A DNA stretch of 8,029 nt. It comes from Saprospiraceae bacterium (GTDB lineage Bacteria; Bacteroidota; Bacteroidia; Chitinophagales; Saprospiraceae). Both the position numbers and the translations under genes were made by a program. Numbering within the stretch: the first letter of the stretch is position 1; each line of letters starts with the position of its first letter. Shown one piece after another: positions 1 through 4,889 of this stretch. Location: NCBI GenBank assembly GCA_020628755.1, contig JAHDEQ010000160.1:2297-10325 (forward strand), read 5' to 3'. The notes below the pieces were generated by a model, which was not told the origin of the DNA, did no database searches, and saw only the letters and a list, made by a program, of their open reading frames with translations.

Positions 1-754
1 TATTATTGCTCGTTTTATTTTTTGCAGGGTTTGGTTTTGGCGAAGATTTTTTCTTGGGTTTAATGTCAATTTTACCCAAAATCTTGAGTCCCCTTAGTTC
101 AGGAGTTTCTGCACGAACCATTTCTTTTTTTGCAGGAGTTTCTGGTTTTTGGGGTTCATTATCTGAAACCGCTTCTTCTTCGGAAGAAGGAGGTGTTTCT
201 AATGTACTTTCTTCAGGAGAAGATACCGTTTCTTCTTTTGCAACTTCACCTTTTTCTTCAATGGGAGGTGTTTCTTCGACAATAGGTTGCTCTTTTTTAG
301 GCTTCGGTTTGTCCAACTCAATTTTGCCGACCACTTTAAGCCCTATATGGGACTTCTCTTCTTCTTGAACTTCCTCGACTATAGGTTCAATAATAGCTAT
401 TATTTCCTCTTGAATTTCTTCTTCGGCAACAGGTATTATTTCCTCTTGAACTTTCTCGATTATAGGTTCAACTATTGGGGGAGGAGGTGGTGGTAGCGGA
501 GGTGGTGGTGGAGATGTTTCCTCTGGTTCTGCTTCCTTTTTAGTTGCTGGGCGGGTTCCAATAATCAATTGGTCAGCTTGCTCTTTGATAGCAATTGAAC
601 GTTGAAATTCTTTCAACAGCTCATTGTACATCTCATCGGTGATTTTAGCCGTTGGCTTATTATCTATCTCAAAGCCATTATTGTTGAGATGATCTACGAT
701 GGTAGATGTACCTACATTTAATTCTTTTGCTACCTTTACTAAACGTTTAGCCAT
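1..754 (-). CDS. infB: Translation initiation factor IF-2, N-terminal part (truncated by window edge)
   Basis: IF-2 is the GTPase that places initiator fMet-tRNA on the 30S subunit and promotes subunit joining. Only the first 251 codons are present; the frame is open to the left edge, so the GTPase and C-terminal domains lie outside. Residues 1-50 form the IF2_N winged-helix-like domain (MAKRLVKVAKELNVGTSTIV, then a second helix pair containing TDEMYNELLKEF). Residues 69-250 are a low-complexity linker: a proline block (82-93), Glu-rich repeats (94-133), and two copies of a GLKxxGKI motif (138-145 GLKVVGKI and 222-229 GLKILGKI), typical of Bacteroidota IF-2 as I remember it. The ATG at 754 is the first start after an in-frame TAA four codons upstream, so the start is well fixed. 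It follows nusA on the same strand, but across a 427-bp gap. Identity is secure from the N-terminus plus the rimP-nusA context. Confidence 0.93.
   Translation of the reverse strand, partial: MAKRLVKVAKELNVGTSTIVDHLNNNGFEIDNKPTAKITDEMYNELLKEFQRSIAIKEQADQLIIGTRPATKKEAEPEETSPPPPPLPPPPPPIVEPIIEKVQEEIIPVAEEEIQEEIIAIIEPIVEEVQEEEKSHIGLKVVGKIELDKPKPKKEQPIVEETPPIEEKGEVAKEETVSSPEESTLETPPSSEEEAVSDNEPQKPETPAKKEMVRAETPELRGLKILGKIDIKPKKKSSPKPNPAKNKTSNN
363..471 (-). repeat. Internal repeats in the infB acidic linker
   Basis: Two 28-bp direct repeats at 363-390 and 444-471 differ at only two bases, both C/T. Between them a 17-bp sequence is repeated exactly at 398-414 and 434-450, offset by 36 bp (12 codons). 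In protein these give IEPIIEKVQEE (94-104) and IEPIVEEVQEE (122-132) around two QEEII blocks. All spacings are multiples of three, so the repeats keep the frame, consistent with growth of the flexible linker by in-frame duplication. Confidence 0.8.
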
Positions 755-924
755 TCTGCTGTTTTACTTTTTGATTTTGCTTATTAGAATAAACCAAAAA
801 GTGGTTAAAAGTAAATAATGAGCAAAAGCCTTGGCATTTTTAAATGTCCTTACTTCACATATATTTTATTAAGATTTAGTGATAAAATAATTAAACATAT
901 TCTCGTAAGCGTTTTAATGGCCTG

Positions 925-945
925 GGTTTTGTGGAACACAAAACC
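925..945. repeat. Perfect 9-bp inverted repeat in infB leader region
   Basis: GGTTTTGTG and CACAAAACC flank a 3-nt loop, giving a perfect hairpin about 170 bp upstream of the infB start. Neither strand has a T-run after it, so it is not an intrinsic terminator. It may be an RNA structure in the infB leader or a protein-binding palindrome; nothing in the sequence decides between these. Confidence 0.5.
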
Positions 946-1022
946 TTGACCACTTTACCAAAACTTTTGCATTTTTGAAAATAACTATTCTAACAAAGAA
1001 CAAGGTATTTTCAAAGTGCTCA

Positions 1023-1030
1023 CAAAGTTA
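1023..1030 (-). promoter_or_regulatory. Candidate -7 box for an infB promoter
   Basis: Read on the minus strand this is TAACTTTG, matching the Bacteroidota -7 consensus TAnnTTTG. About 18 nt upstream is a TTTT run but no clear TTTG -33 element, so support is weak. If used, it would give infB a leader of roughly 260 nt independent of nusA. Confidence 0.25.
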
Positions 1031-1133
1031 ACTTAAAAGTCCCTATTTAAAAGTATGATCTTGATAAAAAATCCTGAAAAAGAGCGTATTAAGTTAAATT
1101 TTGTACTATTTTAATTCAAATCGCAATCAAATC

Positions 1134-1173
1134 AACAACAAGCAATGGTCTAAAAGTTCCATTGCTTGCTGTT
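1134..1173 (-). terminator. Stem-loop just downstream of nusA, possible weak terminator
   Basis: On the minus-strand RNA, AACAGCAAGCAATGG (1173-1159) pairs with CCATTGCTTGTTGTT (1148-1134) over 15 bp with a 10-nt loop. The single non-Watson-Crick pair is G.U on this strand but A.C on the other, which favours a minus-strand RNA. It starts 8 nt after the nusA stop codon. The following sequence (GATTTGATTG) is only moderately T-rich, so termination may be partial, or the stem may protect the rimP-nusA mRNA 3' end. Confidence 0.55.
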
Positions 1174-1181
1174 TAATAATA

Positions 1182-2423
1182 TTAATTTTCGTCAAATTCT
1201 GATTCTAAAATCTTCAACACATCTGATACTGTTTCTTCTTCGAGGTCGGTACGACGTACCAACTCCTCTTTGCTCAAGTCCAAAACACTGCGTGCCGAAT
1301 CGCAACCAATGCGCTTCAACTCGTCAATGATCCAATCTTCGATTTCATCAATAAATTCATCTAAATCAACATCGTCAATCGTATCAAATTCGTCATTATT
1401 ACGGAAAACATCTATCTCAAAGCCTGTCAAACGACTCGCTAGTTTGATGTTTGTACCTCCCTTACCAATAGCTAGAGATACTTGGTCTGGGTCGAGGTAA
1501 ACGGCTGCTCTGTTTTGCTCTTCGTCTAGGTCAATATTAGTGACTTTTGCTGGAGTTAACGAACGTTGTATAAATAGTGTCTGATTATTGGTATAATTGA
1601 CAATATCAATATTTTCATTGCGCAACTCACGAACAATGCCGTGAATACGTGACCCTTTCATACCTACACAAGCTCCTACAGGATCAATACGATCATCGTA
1701 AGATTCTACAGCTACTTTGGCTCGTTCGCCTGGCATACGAACAATATTTTTGACGGTAATCAGTCCATCTTCAATTTCTGGAACTTCTTGCTCCAATAAT
1801 TTTTCGAGGAATAATTGGTCAGTACGAGATAAAATAACAATTGGATTGTTATTTCGCATCTCTACTTTCTTAATAACTCCTTTTATCATATCACCTTTGC
1901 GGAAAAAATCTCCACGAATCATTTCATTGCGAGGGAGAACCAACTCATTGCCTGTAGAATCGTCTAGTACAAGAATTTCACGTTTCAAGATTTGGTGTGC
2001 TTCGCCTAATACGATGTCTCCAACACGTTCAACATAACGCTTGTAGATTTCGTCTTTTTCGAGCTCCATGATACGAGAAATGAGCGTTTGGCGAGCCGCC
2101 ATAATCGCTCGACGACCAAAGTCTTCGAGGTGCAGTTGCTCGTAACATTCTTCGCCAATTTCATAATCTTCATCAATAGACAAAGCCTCAGAAATAGAGA
2201 TTTGGCTACGGTCATCCGTTACCTCGCCATCGGGTACAATCTCACGTACACGCCACAACTCCAAGTCACCTTTGGTGGTATTAACGATGACATCGAAGTT
2301 TTCGTCAGAACCATATTTCTTCTTAATAAGGGTACGAAATACGTCTTCCAAGACACGTACCATCGTAGGTCGGTCAATATTTTTTCCCGTTTTAAAATCG
2401 GAAAAAGTATCTACTAAATTCAT
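1182..2423 (-). CDS. nusA: Transcription termination/antitermination factor NusA
   Basis: NusA binds RNA polymerase and nascent RNA, increases pausing and intrinsic termination, and takes part in antitermination and transcription-translation coupling in the cytoplasm. The 413-residue protein shows the N-terminal RNAP-binding domain (about 1-125), an S1 domain (about 132-202, starting near ERVGDIVLGEAHQI), KH1 (about 228-290, with GACVGMKGSRI at 250-260) and KH2 (about 300-341, with SLAIGKGGTNIKLA at 316-329). A short helical C-terminal segment (366-410) is rich in acidic residues and resembles a single helix-hairpin-helix unit. It lacks the long C-terminal acidic-repeat extension of the E. 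coli protein. The ATG at 2423 follows an A-rich stretch without a Shine-Dalgarno motif. It lies 75 bp after rimP, presumably co-transcribed, and is followed by a stem-loop. Confidence 0.97.
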   Translation of the reverse strand: MNLVDTFSDFKTGKNIDRPTMVRVLEDVFRTLIKKKYGSDENFDVIVNTTKGDLELWRVREIVPDGEVTDDRSQISISEALSIDEDYEIGEECYEQLHLEDFGRRAIMAARQTLISRIMELEKDEIYKRYVERVGDIVLGEAHQILKREILVLDDSTGNELVLPRNEMIRGDFFRKGDMIKGVIKKVEMRNNNPIVILSRTDQLFLEKLLEQEVPEIEDGLITVKNIVRMPGERAKVAVESYDDRIDPVGACVGMKGSRIHGIVRELRNENIDIVNYTNNQTLFIQRSLTPAKVTNIDLDEEQNRAAVYLDPDQVSLAIGKGGTNIKLASRLTGFEIDVFRNNDEFDTIDDVDLDEFIDEIEDWIIDELKRIGCDSARSVLDLSKEELVRRTDLEEETVSDVLKILESEFDEN

Positions 2424-2438
2424 TTTTTATGTGTTTAA

Positions 2439-2494
2439 GTGTTTGTGTGCCTGCGTATTGATGTATTTCCTCGACACGTAGATACACAAAGCAC
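2439..2494 (-). repeat. Imperfect stem-loop between rimP and nusA
   Basis: The arms at 2439-2456 and 2476-2494 pair over about 18 positions around a 19-nt loop. On the minus-strand RNA there is one bulged C, two A.C mismatches and one U.G wobble; on the opposite strand the mismatches become wobbles. It fills most of the 75-bp rimP-nusA spacer and ends about 15 nt before the nusA start codon. No T-run follows, so it is not a normal terminator. It could be an mRNA processing or translation-control element, or a dispersed palindromic repeat. Confidence 0.5.
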
Positions 2495-2498
2495 ATCA

Positions 2499-2975
2499 TT
2501 ATTTAAATGATATTTTCACTATTGCCTTAGTTATCTCTTGGTATGGGATTTCAGTTTGGACTACTTCGGTACGTTTTTTCTTTCCTTCTTTGATTCGTAC
2601 TTTCTTTTCAAGAGTAATACTTTCGTCGGTTGCTGTGATAAGCGTTCCTTCATCCTTTTCGCCATTGGATAGTTTGACTTCCATTTTGCGACCAATATTT
2701 TTTTTGTATTGTCGGGCAAATTTCAAAGGACGAGTGATGCCTGGAGAAGAAACCTCTAAAACATATTTTTCGCCGAGCCAGCCTTCTTCATCAATAAAAC
2801 TTTCGAGGTAACGACTTAGGCGGCGACATTTTGTAAAATTCATAGAACTATCACTATCCACAAATACATCAAGTTTTTTGTGTTCGTGCAGTTTGACTTC
2901 TACCAAAAAACAATCGGCAAATTCTTCTTCTTTAAACTTTTCGTCTAGGAGTTCTTCTATCTTTTTTTCTAGCAC
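2499..2975 (-). CDS. rimP: Ribosome maturation factor RimP, GTG start
   Basis: RimP assists late 30S subunit maturation and helps assembly of S12 and other proteins. The 158-residue length fits the family. The N-terminal alpha/beta domain (about 1-85) has DVFVDSDSSM (36-45), a Cys-containing helix with LSRYLE (53-58) and the hallmark EVSSPGITRPLK (74-85). A small SH3-like C-terminal domain follows (about 86-158, with EGTLITA and the EIPYQEITKAIV strand/helix). The start is GTG: the frame is open upstream to a TGA at 3039-3041, but that stretch contains no ATG, TTG or other NTG codon. No Shine-Dalgarno motif is visible. It is first in the rimP-nusA unit, 75 bp before nusA, and directly follows a terminator-like hairpin that may attenuate the operon. 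Confidence 0.95.
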   Translation of the reverse strand: MLEKKIEELLDEKFKEEEFADCFLVEVKLHEHKKLDVFVDSDSSMNFTKCRRLSRYLESFIDEEGWLGEKYVLEVSSPGITRPLKFARQYKKNIGRKMEVKLSNGEKDEGTLITATDESITLEKKVRIKEGKKKRTEVVQTEIPYQEITKAIVKISFK

Positions 2976-2994
2976 TAGATTGTAATATGTAGTT

Positions 2995-3031
2995 AAAAAA
3001 AAGAGGAAACGCTTTGTGCATTTCCTCTTTT
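2995..3031 (-). terminator. Intrinsic terminator hairpin in the rimP-nusA leader, candidate attenuator
   Basis: On the minus strand AAAAGAGGAAA (3031-3021) pairs perfectly with TTTCCTCTTTT (3009-2999), with two possible extra inner G-C pairs in the loop. The 3' arm runs into a tract of eight T (3002-2995), four of them beyond the stem. This is the clearest intrinsic terminator in the window. It sits just 19 nt before the rimP GTG and downstream of a promoter-like box at 3049-3056, so it is placed to stop rimP-nusA transcription early. It could instead be the 3' end of the upstream glycosyltransferase transcript, 216 bp beyond that gene's stop. Confidence 0.75.
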
Positions 3032-3048
3032 CAGAGCTTCACTCACTA

Positions 3049-3056
3049 CAAATATA
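3049..3056 (-). promoter_or_regulatory. Candidate -7 box of the rimP-nusA promoter
   Basis: Minus-strand TATATTTG is an exact match to the Bacteroidota -7 element TAnnTTTG. A TTTT run lies 20 nt upstream where TTTG would be expected, so the -33 element is imperfect. Predicted transcription would begin around 3042, giving a leader of about 65 nt that consists mostly of the terminator hairpin at 2995-3031. Confidence 0.5.
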
Positions 3057-3116
3057 GGGCTTTTTTATGAAAATGTAAAACTTTATCAATGGTAAGTAGT
3101 AAGATAGAAAAATTAG

Positions 3117-3160
3117 TATGAAAAACTTCTTTTCAATTTTAGCGAGATGAAGTTTTCATA
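3117..3160 (-). terminator. Inverted repeat downstream of the glycosyltransferase gene, possible terminator
   Basis: TATGAAAAACTTC (3117-3129) and GAAGTTTTCATA (3149-3160) form 12 bp with one bulged A around a 19-nt loop. On the minus strand the stem is followed after four bases by TTTTT. The T-run is displaced from the stem, so this would be a weak terminator. It lies 87 bp past the glycosyltransferase stop and upstream of the putative rimP promoter, a sensible place to end the former transcript. Confidence 0.4.
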
Positions 3161-3210
3161 TCCACCTGTCGGTAAACAGGCAAGTAATTTTGTCTGACAG
3201 CTTAGGTTCT

Positions 3211-3229
3211 TTTTTCTTTGAAAGAAAAA
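3211..3229. repeat. AT-only palindrome after the glycosyltransferase stop
   Basis: TTTTTCTTT and AAAGAAAAA form a perfect 9-bp palindrome around a single base, 18 bp beyond the glycosyltransferase stop. The stem is A/T-rich and the loop would need to open to at least three bases. It may contribute to the gene's 3' end but is weak on its own. A second small hairpin (CCTGT at 3165-3169 with ACAGG at 3176-3180) lies nearby. Confidence 0.35.
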
Positions 3230-3246
3230 TCTCTTTTTAAAAATTG

Positions 3247-4794
3247 CTACTCGACGATTTCGACATAACGTACTTTCCAGAATTCTGCCAATGAAGATTT
3301 AGGCTTTTGGCAAAGCCAAACGCTGGTTTCATATTCGCGTGCATGAGGATTTTGAATTGCTCCAACTTTTTCCACTTTTCCGAAAAACTCAATTACATCA
3401 TCACCAATTTCATCATTGACATAGATAAAAATATTGCTTTGAGAAGGGATGTTTTTAGGCGACCAAATTCGATAAGAATCGGCAAAACTTAGAACGGTAG
3501 GCAAATCATATTTCTTACCATAATAACTGATCGCACCTGCTTGTCCAAAGTTCTCGCAGTAGATAGCACAGTTCTCTTTTTGTGGAATGGATTGATAGGT
3601 TTTTCCAACAATCTCACCTAACTCTTCCCAGCCCAACATATCCGCAAAATCTTGTGGTAAATGATGTACTTCGCCATCCTCCCAACGGAGCAAACCATGA
3701 TAAATGGTTTGTTGACTAGCCTTTTGGCAATGATGTATCATTTTTTCTAAACTCAAATAAGGAATCGAAAAAGGTAAAACAAAAAGAAAGATTGAAGTAC
3801 TCAATAAAATTGTTCCGCTTCGAAAAATGGATTTCTGTAAAGATGTTTTTCCTAGTTTTTCGATACCAACTGCTCCTGCGCTTATCAACATTGGGAAAAT
3901 CCCCAATGTGTAATAGCTCTTGCCTCGCAATATAAATAAGCACGTTAAAACGATAAGAAAGATAAATGCTAATATTCGATAATCACGTAATTCTTTGTTC
4001 ACAATTAAAAATATCAATCCTGCTATCCAAACATGAACGACACTTATATTGAACAAAATTTGGTCGGTCAAAAAATGGATTGGATTAACATTTACCAATT
4101 GAGTTGCTGCCAATTCTTCCATATGCTGAAAAACGACAAAATCATGCTGCCATTGCCATAAAACATTGGGCAAACAAACTGCAATTGCTAGCGCAATTGC
4201 TCCATAAAAATGCTTGTCAAAAAATAATTTTCGGTGTTTTGTTAGTAATAAACCTCCCAAAACTGCTAAGACATAAAAAATGACAGAGTATTTATTTAAA
4301 AAGCCCAACCCAATTGCTAAACCAAAAAGGTAGAGATAATTATAGCTTTCCGTTCTGATATAGCGAACTATCAAAAAGCCAAATAGCGTCCAATAAAACA
4401 CATCGAAAGGCACAGGATTGTACATCAAAAAAACTCTCGGAAAAGCTGTAGCTACAATAATGCTAAACCCTGCTAAAAACTGTGCAAATAAATTGCCGCC
4501 TAAATCTCGCGCCATCCAAGCCGACATGGCTACCGTAAACGCTCCTAGCAAATTTGGAAAAAATCGAAATGCTGTAACAGAGTCTCCAATCAAAGTTTGT
4601 GTCAGCCAACTAAAAAATCCAATAGAAGGTGGATTTGACCAATAACCCCAATCCAAATGATTTGCCATATCGAGATACAAAAACTCATCTCGATGAAATC
4701 CATAAGCAGAATTAAAACTCACTCGAAGAATCAATGAAAAAAGGAAAAGTAAGCCAATCAGAATGAGATTTTTATTCAAGTTATTAGTTTTCAT
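3247..4794 (-). CDS. Polytopic membrane glycosyltransferase, GT39/PMT (ArnT-like) family
   Basis: These enzymes use polyprenyl-phosphate sugars to glycosylate lipids, proteins or envelope polymers on the outer face of the inner membrane; acceptor and sugar cannot be told here. The 515-residue protein begins with a short basic/polar stretch and a first membrane helix (about 9-27). The first external loop has HRDEFLYLDMANHLDWGY (34-51) followed by NPP (54-56); the acidic pair D36-E37 corresponds to the essential GT-C motif of the family. About ten further hydrophobic helices follow to residue 345. The soluble C-terminal part (350-515) contains GQAGAISYYGKKYDLP (417-432) and a YRIWSP segment (441-446), blocks I remember from GT39-type proteins with a PMT_2 domain. 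The ATG at 4794 is the first Met. It is divergent from the kinase/lyase fusion (95-bp gap). There is no polysaccharide or lipid A cluster nearby to suggest its substrate. Confidence 0.85.
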   Translation of the reverse strand: MKTNNLNKNLILIGLLFLFSLILRVSFNSAYGFHRDEFLYLDMANHLDWGYWSNPPSIGFFSWLTQTLIGDSVTAFRFFPNLLGAFTVAMSAWMARDLGGNLFAQFLAGFSIIVATAFPRVFLMYNPVPFDVFYWTLFGFLIVRYIRTESYNYLYLFGLAIGLGFLNKYSVIFYVLAVLGGLLLTKHRKLFFDKHFYGAIALAIAVCLPNVLWQWQHDFVVFQHMEELAATQLVNVNPIHFLTDQILFNISVVHVWIAGLIFLIVNKELRDYRILAFIFLIVLTCLFILRGKSYYTLGIFPMLISAGAVGIEKLGKTSLQKSIFRSGTILLSTSIFLFVLPFSIPYLSLEKMIHHCQKASQQTIYHGLLRWEDGEVHHLPQDFADMLGWEELGEIVGKTYQSIPQKENCAIYCENFGQAGAISYYGKKYDLPTVLSFADSYRIWSPKNIPSQSNIFIYVNDEIGDDVIEFFGKVEKVGAIQNPHAREYETSVWLCQKPKSSLAEFWKVRYVEIVE

Positions 4795-4889
4795 CCTTTA
4801 AGTATAAGGTTTTATTTGTAAAGTTTGTATGTTTCTAGCAGTTTCACAAATAAGACGAAAAAAATAAAGCAATCCCCTTATTTTGAGTT
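4795..4889. promoter_or_regulatory. 95-bp divergent intergenic region
   Basis: This AT-rich spacer must carry the 5' signals for both the glycosyltransferase (minus) and the kinase/lyase fusion (plus). I found no exact TAnnTTTG box on either strand; the nearest on the plus strand is TATGTTTC (4828-4835), one mismatch off and without a correctly spaced TTTG. Promoter positions are therefore unassigned. Confidence 0.35.

Larger units (their letters stand above)
755..1181. other. 427-bp non-coding gap between nusA and infB
   Basis: This AT-rich stretch has no reading frame that looks coding: stops are frequent in every frame and only mini-ORFs of about ten codons occur. It holds a 15-bp stem-loop right after nusA (1134-1173), a possible TAnnTTTG box (1023-1030, minus strand) and a perfect 9-bp hairpin (925-945). 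I see no tRNA or other recognisable RNA in it. It probably serves as the nusA 3' end plus the infB leader. Confidence 0.6.

Noticed and set aside
6..368. Plus-strand Ser/Phe-rich 120-codon open frame
   Set aside because: It lies antisense to infB; its Ser/Phe/Gly bias is the complement of Glu/Lys/Pro codons in the IF-2 linker. The minus strand gives an unmistakable IF-2 N-terminus.
287..496. Plus-strand 69-codon frame with repeated YYFLLNF segments
   Set aside because: The repetition is only the antisense reading of the duplicated acidic repeats in infB; no family resemblance.
755..1181. Hidden small gene, tRNA or CRISPR in the nusA-infB gap
   Set aside because: No cloverleaf, no regularly spaced repeats, and only mini-ORFs of about ten codons such as one near 810-845 on the minus strand.
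2088..2417. Plus-strand 109-codon frame opposite nusA
   Set aside because: Shadow of nusA, which is well supported by S1 and KH motifs on the other strand.
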